64,000 bases of DNA from HK1 sp965204915. GTDB taxonomy: Bacteria > Pseudomonadota > Gammaproteobacteria > HK1. Each line of letters begins with the position of its first letter. Position 1 is the first letter of the stretch. The position numbers and the translations under genes are program-made. This document shows positions 8,771 to 17,139 of the stretch, in pieces. The DNA is taken from contig OZ242023.1 in the NCBI GenBank assembly GCA_965204915.1, positions 1,240,001 through 1,304,000 of the forward strand, read 5' to 3'. The notes under the pieces are model-generated. The model had not been told where the DNA came from. It worked only from the letters and a program-made list of their open reading frames with translations, and searched no databases.

Positions 8771-8859
8771 CGTCCATGCCGGAGCCCGCTCACGAGACGC
8801 CCCGGTTCTCGCGCACGTCGAGGATATTGCGCCGCACGCCGCCGGGTGAGCCGATCGAC
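8771..8859 (-). pseudogene. Duplicated 3' stub of a dppC-type permease gene
   Basis: A 54-bp stretch (8771-8824) repeats 8885-8938, the 3' end of dppC and the bases after it, with one mismatch; similarity continues more weakly to about 8859. In the DppC frame the stub reads GVRRNILDVRENRGVS and then stop (8790-8792), against DVLDVRESRGVS for the real gene. It is either a partial tandem duplication or the last trace of a second permease gene. It codes for nothing on its own. Confidence 0.65.
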
Positions 8860-8903
8860 GCCGCCGCCGGCACCATCGCGAGGCCGTCCATGCCGGAGCC
8901 CGC

Positions 8904-9776
8904 TCACGAGACGCCCCGGCTCTCGCGCACGTCGAGGACGTCGCGCAGCGCGTCGCCGAGGAAGTTGATCGACAGTACCGTGAGCATGATCGCCAGGCCG
9001 GGGAAGATGCCGAGCCACCAGGCGCGGGTGACGAAGCTGCGTGCCTCGGAGAGGATCAATCCCCAGGTCGGGGTGTCCGCGCTCACGCCGAGGCCGAGGA
9101 AGGACAGCACCGCCTCGGCCAGGATCGCATTGGAGACGCTGACCGTGGCCAGCACGATCACCGGCGCGGTGATGTTGGGCAGGATGTGGCGGACCATGAT
9201 CCGCCGGTCGGAGCAGCCGACGGCGCGGGCGGCGGCGACGTACTGCTCCTCCTTGACCGAGAGGGTCATGCCGCGGGCCACCCGTGCGAAATCGTCCAGG
9301 TAGGCGAGCGAGATCGCGACGATTACGTTCAGCAGGCCCGTGCCGAAGACGGCCACGAGGTAGACCGCGATCAGGATGTTCGGGAACGCCCATTGCAGGT
9401 CGATGTAGCGCATGATCAGCATGTCGATCCAGCCCCCGAAGTAGCCCGCCGCGACGCCCATGGCCACGCCCAGGACCAGGGCGAGGGCGACCGTCGCCAG
9501 CCCCACGAACAGCGACACCCGCGCTCCGTGCACGATCCGCGACAGCAGATCGCGGCCGAGGTCGTCGACGCCGAGCGGGTGCGCCGGGCTGGGCTCCTCC
9601 AGCATCATGTAGTCCATGGCGTTCGGGTCGTAGGGCGCGAGCAGCGGCGCGAAGACCGCCGCGGCCGCCAGGACGGCGAGGAATACGGCGCCGGCGAACG
9701 CGCGGCGGTCGCGCAGGATGCGGCGGGCGACGCCGATCCGGCGCGGCGGCTCGTCCGGGAGGGTGGGGGGGGTCAC
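8904..9776 (-). CDS. dppC: Dipeptide/oligopeptide ABC transporter permease (DppC/OppC type)
   Basis: Inner-membrane permease subunit of a peptide importer. The 290-aa protein has an N-terminal cytoplasmic lead (RRILRDRRAFAGAVFLAVLA, the OppC N-terminal domain), the LGVDDLGRDLLSRIVHGARVS segment typical of DppC, about six membrane helices, and the EAA loop (ARAVGCSDRRIMVRHILPN) that contacts the ATPase. The start is a GTG at 9776 that overlaps the dppB stop as GTGA, indicating translational coupling. The ATPase genes (dppD/dppF) are not next to it and must be elsewhere. Substrate specificity cannot be read from the sequence. Confidence 0.93.
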   Translation of the reverse strand: MTPPTLPDEPPRRIGVARRILRDRRAFAGAVFLAVLAAAAVFAPLLAPYDPNAMDYMMLEEPSPAHPLGVDDLGRDLLSRIVHGARVSLFVGLATVALALVLGVAMGVAAGYFGGWIDMLIMRYIDLQWAFPNILIAVYLVAVFGTGLLNVIVAISLAYLDDFARVARGMTLSVKEEQYVAAARAVGCSDRRIMVRHILPNITAPVIVLATVSVSNAILAEAVLSFLGLGVSADTPTWGLILSEARSFVTRAWWLGIFPGLAIMLTVLSINFLGDALRDVLDVRESRGVS

Positions 9777-10720
9777 TCGACGCGGATGCGCGGGTCGACG
9801 GCGACGTAGAGCACGTCGACCAGCAGGTTGACGAAGACGAAGATGAACGAGACCGCGAGGATCGCGCCCTGCACCACGGGGTAGTCGCGGTTCAGGATCC
9901 CCTCGATCAGGATGCGGCCCAGCCCCTTGATGGCGAAGACCGTCTCGACCACCACGGCCGACGCCATCAGCAGGCCGAAGGCGATGCCCATCACCGTGAT
10001 CACCGGGATCAGCGCGTTCGGGAAGGCATGGCCCATCACCACGCGCCAGGGGGTGAGGCCCTTCGCGCCGGCGACGCGGACGTAGTCGGTCTTCAGCACC
10101 TCCAGCATCGAGGAGCGCACCATCCGCGCGATGATCGCGGAGAAGGCCGTGCCGGCCGCGACGGCCGGCAGGATCAGGTGCGAGAGCCACGGCCAGAAGC
10201 CGTTCGAGAGCGGCTCGTAGCCGATGGCGGGCAGCCAGCCGAGATGGGCGGCGAACAGGATGATCAGCAGGATCCCGAGCCAGAAATCCGGCATCGAGAG
10301 TCCGAGAAAGGCGATGAAGGTGACGCCGTGGTCGATCGGCCGACCGCGCCTGAGCGCCGAGATCAGCCCCGCCGGGATCGCGATCAGGACGGACACGGCG
10401 AACGCCAGGACCGCGAGCGAGAGGGTGCGCGGCGCCGCCTCGACCAGGATCCGGCTCACGGGGATGCGCGAGCCGTAGATGGAGTTGCCGAGGTCCCCCT
10501 GCAGCACCAGCCAGAACCACTTCGCGTACTGCACCGGCAAGGGCTGGTCGAGCCCGAACTTGACCCGCAGCTCGTCCGCCGCGGCCGGGTCGCCGGCGTC
10601 GAACAGCATCGCGGCGAAGGGATCGCCCGGCACGATCCGCAGCATGAAGAAGACGAGGGTGGCGACCGCCCACATGACGACGACGGCGCCGAGGCCGCGC
10701 TTGAGGAGGTAGCGCGTCAT
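9773..10720 (-). CDS. dppB: Dipeptide/oligopeptide ABC transporter permease (DppB/OppB type)
   Basis: First permease subunit of the peptide importer. Its 315 residues begin MTRYLLKRGLGAVVVMWAVATLVFFMLRIVPGDP, the classic DppB start with the first membrane helix and the RIVPGDP motif. Further helices follow, and the EAA loop is VRVAGAKGLTPWRVVMGHAFPNALIPV. The ATG at 10720 is the natural start; the open frame upstream to 10858 has no family match. It is separated from the binding-protein gene by 222 bp containing a strong stem-loop and overlaps dppC by 4 bp. Confidence 0.94.
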   Translation of the reverse strand: MTRYLLKRGLGAVVVMWAVATLVFFMLRIVPGDPFAAMLFDAGDPAAADELRVKFGLDQPLPVQYAKWFWLVLQGDLGNSIYGSRIPVSRILVEAAPRTLSLAVLAFAVSVLIAIPAGLISALRRGRPIDHGVTFIAFLGLSMPDFWLGILLIILFAAHLGWLPAIGYEPLSNGFWPWLSHLILPAVAAGTAFSAIIARMVRSSMLEVLKTDYVRVAGAKGLTPWRVVMGHAFPNALIPVITVMGIAFGLLMASAVVVETVFAIKGLGRILIEGILNRDYPVVQGAILAVSFIFVFVNLLVDVLYVAVDPRIRVE

Positions 10721-10823
10721 GTCGCGCGGGAGGTGGTCCGGTGCGGTCCCGTGGCTGTACGGCGCGGGCCTCCGTCCGTGCCGGAGCCCTCCGGGGATCG
10801 CGCGGACCAGACCGCTGACGCCG

Positions 10824-10856
10824 GGGGATCGGCTCCCGGACGGGAAGCCGATCCCC
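10824..10856 (-). terminator. Strong stem-loop between the binding-protein gene and dppB
   Basis: A perfect 11-bp stem, GGGGATCGGCT (10824-10834) with AGCCGATCCCC (10846-10856). The enclosed CCCGGACGGG extends the stem further. There is no clear T-run, so it is more likely an intercistronic stabiliser or attenuator that keeps the binding-protein mRNA above the permease mRNA than a full terminator. The role is inferred from its position. Confidence 0.5.
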
Positions 10857-10942
10857 ACGGACCACGAGCAGGCCAGCCGTCCGGCGCCGGAGAGGCGGCC
10901 CGGGACATCTCCGCAACCGGCGGCTTCGCGCTCCGGCCGCGA

Positions 10943-12731
10943 TCAGCCGGCCAGGGTGACCCGATCCATGTCCACGAGGCCCGGGATCCGGCTCTCGGCC
11001 GGGAAGTCGACCTCCTTGCGGGTCACCAGCACGTCCGCCGGGTGGTACAGGAAGGCTTGGGCCACCTTGTTCGAGGTGATCCGGTTCACCTTACGGACGA
11101 GCGCCTTGCGGGCCTCGACGTCCGCGGTCGTGGACTGCTCGGCGACCAGCGCGTCGACCTCCGGGTCCGAGAAGAGGCCGAAGGGCATCTCGGCCTTGTC
11201 GCGGTTGCGTCCGTTGAACTTCGAGTCGGTCTGCACCCAGTCCACGAGGCCGTCGTCCGGATCGAAGTCTCCGCCCGATCCGAGGCGGCAGAGGTCGAAG
11301 TTCATCTTCTGGAAGTCGTCGAGCAGGACCGGGAAGTCCTTTGGTGTCGAGCTCGATGTCGATCCCGAGGTTCTTCTTCAGGATGTTCCTGATCACTTGG
11401 CAGTCGCGCCGGGCCGCCGGGGTGCAGAGGATCCTGAGCTTCGGGAAGCCCTCGCCGCCCGGGAATCCGGCGTCGGCCAGCAGCTTGCGGGCCGCATCCG
11501 CGTCGAACGCCTGCTCCGAGGTGGCGCCGAGGGCGTCGTCGAAGTAGAAGCCCATGGCCGGGTTGATGGTGCCGTAGGCCGGGGTGCCGCGTCCGAACTG
11601 GGCCTGCCTGATGTAGAGCTCCCGGTCGATCGCCTTGGCGATGGCGAGCCGCACCATGAACCCCTTCTCCTTCTTGAGCGCCTCGACCGGCTTGGAGAAG
11701 TCCGGCACCCTCATCGGGTCGCGCCAGGGGTTGAGGAACACGCCCTGGAACCCCGGCCCGGGCACGATCGAGACGTTGAGATCCGGGTTGGACTCGAAGC
11801 GGTCGACGAGCTCGGGGGCCACCGGGTTGCCGCCGATGATGTGGACGTCCCCGGCCTCGATGGCCGCGGCCAGCGGCTCCGGGTCGATGATGGGGGTGAT
11901 GACGATCCGGTCGAGCTTCGGCCGCTCGGGGTCGTAGTAGTCCTCGAAGCGTTCGAGGGTCATGGACTGTCCAAGCTGGTGATCGGTCACCCTGAACGGC
12001 CCGGTGCCGACCGCCCGCAGCCCGTAGTCCGAGGCGCCCATGCTTGCGAGCGCGCCGCGCGAGACGATGGTCATGGCCCGTCCCGACGAACGTTCCAGCG
12101 TCTTCACCAGAAACGACGCCTGCGGCGACGCGAGGGTGATCCGGATCTTGTGCGTCCCCAGCTTCTCGATGCCGGCGATGTTGGCGACCACGCGCGAATG
12201 GATGGACTTGTCCGGGTCCTTCGAGCGCTGCCAGGTGAAGAGGACGTCGTCGGCGGTGAAGGGGTCGCCGTTGTGGAAGGTCACGCCTTCGCGAAGGTTG
12301 AAGACGTACTCGGTGCCCGCCGCGTCGACCTCCCAGTCGAGGGCGAGATCGCCTTCCGCCTGGAGCTGCGGGTTGATGTGGGTCAGCCCGCTGAGCACGT
12401 TGGACGCGATCTGGAACAGCAGCACCTGGTTGATCTGCGCCGGATCGATGGTGCGGAACTCGCCGACGGCGGCCCAGCCCGCCCGCAACGTCCCGCCGGT
12501 CGCGGCCCGGACCGGCATGGCGCCGATGCCCGGCATCAGGTGCGCGGCGGTCAGCAGCCCCGATGCGGCGAGCAGCCTGAGCACGGTCCGGCGTTCGAGC
12601 ACCGGTCCGCGGAGGTCGTGGCGGTCCAGGCCGGCCATGGGATCGGCGGGGTCGAAGTCGTGGGCGTCGTCCCATGCGGCGCGGAGCGGTGAGCGGCGCA
12701 CGGTGTCATGCGGGTGTGAGCTGTCAGCCAT
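10943..12731 (-). CDS. dppA: Peptide ABC transporter substrate-binding protein, frameshifted
   Basis: Periplasmic SBP_bac_5 family binding protein for the adjacent DppBC-type permease. The N-terminus has a twin-arginine signal: ERRTVLRLLAASGLL around residues 46-60 with RR at 47-48. Family landmarks are LREGVTFHNGDPFTADDVLFTWQ, GTGPFRVTDH, DYYDP and KAIDRELYIRQAQFGRGTPA. The frame breaks after DIELDTK: at 11339-11341 the minus strand reads AAA where AA would restore ACC-AAG-GAC-TTC and continue into DFPVLLDDFQKMNFDLCRLG and on to the stop at 10943. The restored length would be about 595 aa. The break may be a sequencing error, a recent mutation or a slippage site. The start ATG 12731 has GAGGAGGA about 10 nt upstream. 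Confidence 0.88.
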
Positions 12732-13084
12732 CGGGTCGTCCTCCTCAAGGTACGTGGCAGAACCGTCGTGTGGTGCCGCATCGATCCGCCCGGCATCCGG
12801 GCGGGCTCCCGAAATTCGTCGAAACGGGTCCGGAAGATGTGGGCCTCCGCGAATCCGGCGGGGGTGCGCGCCCTGCGTCTCCGCACGATCGAATCTCGCA
12901 TGAACGCCGGAGAAACCCGGGCCGGTCTCCTGGCCCGATCCTCCCGGTTCATGCAGGCACGCCGCTGCTCCGCCGGACGGTTCCGCGGGCCGCCTCTCCC
13001 GGTATGCGGACGGGCCGGAATCGTCACACAGGTCCTTCGTGCACTTCAACATCGCCCTTCCATTCACTCACTTCCCAACTCCGA
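12732..13084. other. Intergenic region between gltX and the peptide transport genes
   Basis: 353 bp. The minus-strand genes on either side imply that the promoter of the peptide cluster lies in the left half. I see a ribosome binding site just left of 12745 but no confident promoter boxes, no repeat and no coding sequence. The end near gltX (13040-13140) is noticeably less GC-rich than its surroundings. Confidence 0.5.
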
Positions 13085-14554
13085 CTACGGCTCCTTCCAC
13101 CTCCCACCTTCAGGCTCATCTTCAGTATTGGAAAAGATTGATTGACGTGCGCGAGCGCGCACGAAGGCGATGGTGCGGTCTATCCGCGACAGCGAAGCAT
13201 CCCGGCCGATCATCTGCAAGGTCCGCTCGATCGAGGGCGAGGTGGCGGTACCGGTGAGGGCGACGCGAAGCGGCTGGGCTACCTTCCCGAGGTTCAGCGA
13301 CAGGGCCTCGGCGCATTCGTTCACCGCGGCGTGCAGGGGTGCCCGCTCCCAGTCCGTGACCGCTTCGAGCCGCGCGCGAACCGTCTCCAGGGGCTCGAGC
13401 GCGACCGGGCGCAGATGCTTCTTCGCGGCGCGCTCGTCGTAGTCCCCGTAGTCCTGGAACGCGAAGCGGGACTTCTCGGCCATCTCCGTGACGGTGCGGG
13501 CGCGGTCGCGCTGGATCCCGGCGAGCAGCGACGGCGATGCACCGCCTCCCGATGCGTCGATACCCATCCTCTCGAGCCGTTCGGCGAGCAGCGCGCCCAG
13601 ACGCTCCGGGTCCGCCTGCCTGAGGTAATGCTGGTTCAGCCAGCCGAGCTTGTCGTAGTCGAACGAGGCGGGCGCACGGTTCACGTCCGCGACGTCGAAG
13701 TGCTCGATCATTTCCTCGCGGGAGATGATCTCCTGGTCACCGTGCGACCAGCCCAGCCGCACGAGGTGGTTGAGCATCGCTTCCGGCAGGTAGCCGTCGT
13801 CGCGGAACCGGGTCACGCCGACCGCGCCGTGGCGTTTCGAGAGCCGCTGACCGTCCGCGCCGAGGATCATCGGCACGTGGGCGTAGCGCGGCGGCGACGC
13901 GCCCAGTGCCGCGATGACGTTCAACTGCCGGGGGGTGTTCATCACATGGTCGTCGCCGCGGATGACGTGGGTGACGTCCATGTCCAGATCGTCCACGACG
14001 ACCCCGAAGTTGTAGGTCGGCATGCCGTCGCCACGGGCGATGACGAGATCGTCGAGCTCACGGTTGTCGAAGGAGACGGGGCCCCGCACCAGATCGTCGA
14101 AGACGACCTCCCCCTCCGGCGGATTCCTGAAACGGACGACGGGATCGATCCCGGCCGGCGGCGGTCCGGTCCGGCGCCGGCACCGTCCGTCGTAGCGGGG
14201 CTTCTCGCCGCGCGCGCGTTGTGCGGTGCGCATCGCATCGAGCGTTTCCCGGCTGCAATAGCAGCGGTACGCCTTGCCCTCGCGCAGCAGGCGATCGACG
14301 TGCTCCTGGTACAGCGGCAGCCGATCGGTCTGGAAGAAGGGGCCTTCGTCGGCGTCGAGCCCGAGCCAGCGGAGCCCCTCCACGATCGCGTCGATCGACG
14401 CCTGCGTCGAGCGCTCGCGGTCGGTGTCCTCGATCCTGAGTACGAACGCGCCGCCCCAACGACGCGCGAAGAGCCAGCAGAAGAGGGCGGTGCGCGCGCC
14501 GCCGACGTGCAGCAGCCCGGTGGGGCTCGGCGCGAATCGGGTTCGGACCTTCAT
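13085..14554 (-). CDS. gltX: Glutamyl-tRNA synthetase
   Basis: Class I aminoacyl-tRNA synthetase charging tRNA-Glu. The 489-aa protein begins MKVRTRFAPSPTGLLHVGGA with the HIGH-type motif HVGG at residues 16-19; the KMSKS-type loop is RLSKR at 237-241. The insertion CYCSRETLD with a later GRCRRR suggests the zinc-finger region of the proteobacterial type. The C-terminal anticodon-binding domain ends in IGRDASLSRIDRTIAFVRAR, followed by a short charged tail that looks like read-on sequence. The ATG at 14554 gives the canonical N-terminus. Confidence 0.97.
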   Translation of the reverse strand: MKVRTRFAPSPTGLLHVGGARTALFCWLFARRWGGAFVLRIEDTDRERSTQASIDAIVEGLRWLGLDADEGPFFQTDRLPLYQEHVDRLLREGKAYRCYCSRETLDAMRTAQRARGEKPRYDGRCRRRTGPPPAGIDPVVRFRNPPEGEVVFDDLVRGPVSFDNRELDDLVIARGDGMPTYNFGVVVDDLDMDVTHVIRGDDHVMNTPRQLNVIAALGASPPRYAHVPMILGADGQRLSKRHGAVGVTRFRDDGYLPEAMLNHLVRLGWSHGDQEIISREEMIEHFDVADVNRAPASFDYDKLGWLNQHYLRQADPERLGALLAERLERMGIDASGGGASPSLLAGIQRDRARTVTEMAEKSRFAFQDYGDYDERAAKKHLRPVALEPLETVRARLEAVTDWERAPLHAAVNECAEALSLNLGKVAQPLRVALTGTATSPSIERTLQMIGRDASLSRIDRTIAFVRARARQSIFSNTEDEPEGGRWKEP

Positions 14555-14644
14555 GGGGCGCGCATCATATCAGCCGGGGACCGCGCGAGCCGCCGGGGGC
14601 GGCGGTATCGCCGGGTGCTGCGCAGTCACGCGACGTACACGAGT

Positions 14645-14892
14645 GCGGCGGGTGCGGTGGGAGTGCATCGCACGCCGTACCGATGCGGAAGGGAGCGCGC
14701 GGTGGTGCCGATGGAGTGGCGTGCGGGGGTCGTTGCGGGGCACCGGACGAGGCTGGTGGCGCGGCAGGCGAGCGTGGTGGTAGCGCACGTGACGCCGCAG
14801 GAGGGGGAGAAGGTGTTTCGGGAGTGGGGGCGGATGACGCCCTCGAAGAGCTCCCTGGACCGGCTGGTGAAGAGCCTGCCCCCGCGGGGCGG
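14645..14892 (+). pseudogene. ISKra4-type transposase remnant
   Basis: One frame reads GVHRTPYRCGRERAVVPMEW followed by an Ala/Val/Arg-rich segment and then VTPQEGEKVFREWGRMTPSKS and SLDRLVKSLPPRG. This resembles the N-terminal half of ISKra4-family transposases, in which an RSGRE...VPLEERAGIVEG segment is followed by TP-REAE and GGMTPS-SSLDRLPK blocks. There is no start codon in context, the homology stops at about 14892, and no terminal inverted repeats were found, so it is a decayed fragment. The assignment is from motif memory, not a search. Confidence 0.5.
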
Positions 14893-14932
14893 TTCACCTT
14901 CACGTATATCCGGGGCATGGCCCTTCGCCCGA

Positions 14933-15757
14933 TCAGGAGACCGTAATCGCGATGCGGCAGTGGTCGCTCGGTCCCCATTCATCCGGATCGTTCAGCGCCT
15001 GCGCCTGCACCGATCCAGCCATGCTCGCGGAGGCGAATACGAAGTCCAGTTGCCGCGTTGCCGTCGCTGGACTCTGCCGACTGTGGTGGAAGGTCGGCAC
15101 GTTCCGGCTGTCTTCGGGCAACTCGTCGGGCCAAGGATCGGCCTGCCGCCCGTGGGGATGTCGTGGCCCGACGAAAGGCAGCCCCAGGCTTTCCATCCGG
15201 TCGAACACCGTTGCGTAGCGTGCGGCCGCGTAAGCATCCCCGTGCTCGCCGTAGCCGTACAGGACGTTGAGGTCACCGGCAGCGACGATCCGGTGACGGG
15301 TTGCGTGGCCGATCAGCCGAGACAAATCCGAAATGAGGCGGTGCACGGACCCGTCCGCGTAAATCCAGCGGCTTCCGGTTGACCGATGCATGTTTTCCCA
15401 AGCCCCATACATGGAGGCCACGACGAACGGGGGGCCGTCGGGTCGCGTGACAGTGGCGGCGGCAAGGGTTCCCGGCAGGCTGATGGAGAATCCATCCCAT
15501 TCACCTTCGGTCATGGATTCGCCTTCGATCCATTCCACCTGAACACGATCGGACAGCTTGACGACCGCCGCTTTCCAGGGCCGGTTCAGCCCGGCGCCGG
15601 CCGTATGCCAGGGGGACGGATCGATCTCTACGCCGGGGGGTAGCTCCAGCGCGGGCGGGGCGGCCTCCTGCAAGAGCGCAATGTCGGCGTCCATTGCCAG
15701 CAAGGTCTCCCAAGGCGCCTTCCTGCCCGCGACGTTCCAGGAAACGACTCTGATCAT
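14933..15757 (-). CDS. Endonuclease/exonuclease/phosphatase superfamily protein
   Basis: A 274-aa protein of the EEP fold, the metal-dependent phosphodiesterase family that includes exonuclease III and DNase I. The N-terminal strand MIRVVSWNVAGRKAPWETLL contains the conserved N, ADIALLQEA gives the catalytic Glu, AAGDLNVLYG the D-x-N pair, and RQLDFVFAS...WGPSDHCRIAI the terminal D and SDH catalytic set. All catalytic residues are in place, so it is probably functional. The ATG at 15757 was chosen because the domain starts there. It sits between a transposase stub and a recombination junction; the substrate is unknown. Confidence 0.85.
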   Translation of the reverse strand: MIRVVSWNVAGRKAPWETLLAMDADIALLQEAAPPALELPPGVEIDPSPWHTAGAGLNRPWKAAVVKLSDRVQVEWIEGESMTEGEWDGFSISLPGTLAAATVTRPDGPPFVVASMYGAWENMHRSTGSRWIYADGSVHRLISDLSRLIGHATRHRIVAAGDLNVLYGYGEHGDAYAAARYATVFDRMESLGLPFVGPRHPHGRQADPWPDELPEDSRNVPTFHHSRQSPATATRQLDFVFASASMAGSVQAQALNDPDEWGPSDHCRIAITVS

Positions 15758-15949
15758 TCGCAACGCGCCGACTTCAACGATTGGCCTCCGAGACCCGCCG
15801 CGCGGCAATACCCTGCCCTCTTGAATGCGTCGGCGCGCATCAGCCCGATTTCCGCCGGTGCGGGATGGAACCCGGGCCGTTCGATGGGCACTTCCGGGCG
15901 ACCTCGACAAGCGCCTCTTCGATGACGGCCTCGCTCACCCCCCGGCGTT

Positions 15950-16141
15950 TCACCCCCCCTTCAGGTTCGGCATGAAGTGCACGGCGTCGCCATCGGAGAC
16001 GGTGCGGGTGGCGTGCTGGCTGCGGGGCACGACGGCGCCGTTGAGCGAGATGAGCGGGGCGGCGTTCTCGGGGATGCCGGCTTCGCGCATCACGGTGCGC
16101 AGGGTCGGCGCGGAGGGTGCGCCGGGGATCTCCACATCCAT
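15950..16141 (-). CDS. MoaD/ThiS-like small ubiquitin-fold protein, possibly truncated
   Basis: A short frame of 63 codons that ends SLNGAVVPRSQ...SDGDAVHFMPNLKGG and stop, the pattern of MoaD/ThiS-type sulfur carriers (a late loop plus a C-terminal Gly-Gly). The first strand of the fold is missing if translation begins at the ATG at 16141; the frame continues upstream without a stop as HCIASSDGE, exactly where the DNA turns into an AAA-ATPase-like gene. It therefore looks like the 3' part of a MoaD-like gene joined to foreign sequence. Whether it is still expressed is unknown. Confidence 0.45.
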   Translation of the reverse strand: MDVEIPGAPSAPTLRTVMREAGIPENAAPLISLNGAVVPRSQHATRTVSDGDAVHFMPNLKGG

Positions 16142-16154
16142 CTCGCCGTCCGAG

Positions 16155-16580
16155 CTGGCGATGCAGTGTTTCCAGAAGACAGGCGAACTGTTCCGGCCCG
16201 GTGGTGTATTCGCAGACCACCCCCGTCCGGCGCTCGACGGTGTCCAGTTGCGCCATCAGGTTCCGGTGGGGGTAGCCCGGCTCCTTGAAGTCGCCGTAGC
16301 CGAAGCTGAGCCGCAGCACCGGATGACGCACCGAACAGTCCCGGCGTCCGTGGATGGCCAGCCCCTCGAACAGCGCTTCGTTGCCCTCGAAGAGCTCCTT
16401 CAGGGTGTCCAGGAACAGGCTCTTGCCGAAGCGCCGCGGACGGGACAGAAAGTAGTGGGCGCCCTCATCGAGCATCAGATCGATGTAGGCAGTCTTGTCG
16501 ACGTAGTAGCAGCCCTCCTCGCGGAGGGTGCGGAAGGTCTGGATGCCGATGGGCAGCTTGCGTCTGGAACTCATGGGCAC
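16155..16580 (-). pseudogene. N-terminal fragment of an AAA-ATPase-like/DUF1703 protein
   Basis: The first ~140 residues of the AAA-ATPase_like family (proteins of about 500-550 aa with a C-terminal PD-(D/E)XK nuclease-like domain). The start RRKLPIGIQTFRTLREEGCYYVDKT and the Walker-A-like SRPRRFGKSLFLDTLKELF are diagnostic. After ...FACLLETLHRQ homology ends, and the frame runs on as low-complexity Arg-rich sequence antisense to nothing recognisable. The rest of the gene is deleted and replaced by the MoaD-like segment. The start could be 16580 or the second Met at 16574. Confidence 0.8.
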
Positions 16581-16932
16581 AGCTTACCGCACCGGCGGCC
16601 GGTCCTGGCCGTCAGCGTCCGTGCCCGATTCCCGTTGGCGGGGATCGCCCCCGCTCGGCCGGCGTCACCCCCACGTCCCGCCATACCGCCATACGGTGAT
16701 CATCCGACCGGCCGGGGACGATTCCCCGCGCCGGAAGACCCTCTCCTCCCAATGCCCTGTCTTCGCTTCGATCGGAGATGGCCGGATGGCCCGCCTGCGC
16801 TGTCACGACCTATGCCGTGGTGCCGGACGGCGGCCCCGGGGCGGATGTCGTGCACAAGGCACCAATCCCCATTCCACTGGATGGGGAGGGCGCTGAACCC
16901 CTCCTGCCAAGAGCGCGCCGGTGCGGGTGCGT

Positions 16933-17049
16933 GGTGACGGATGGCTGAGCGGGGAGATTGGCCGGGTGTACGACGAGCACTTCGAGGTGTACGGGGTGCG
17001 CAAGGTGTGGGACCAGCTTCGCCGCGAGGGGGTGGGGGTGGCGCGTTGA
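16933..17049 (+). pseudogene. IS3-family transposase (OrfB) fragment
   Basis: In one frame the DNA reads LSGEIGRVYDEHFEVYGVRKVWDQLRREGVGVAR and then a stop at 17049. This is the conserved HTH_21-type region of IS3/IS150 OrfB transposases (family form: VYGVRKVWRQL-REGI-VARCTV). About 38 residues remain of a protein of about 280. No inverted repeats were found. The DNA between 16581 and 16932 contains nothing I can identify. Confidence 0.75.
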
Positions 17050-17139
17050 AACCCGGGGCGGTTCAGTCCTTCATGCAATCCCCGCCAAGTCGCAGTGCCG
17101 CGGTTGCCGCCTTCACCGGGCGGTCCTAGACTCGCCGCC

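Noticed and set aside
11335..11345. Programmed ribosomal frameshift in the binding-protein gene
   Set aside because: The slippery run is only AAA, there is no known heptamer or following pseudoknot that I can see, and this family is not known to use recoding; a sequencing error or mutation is simpler.
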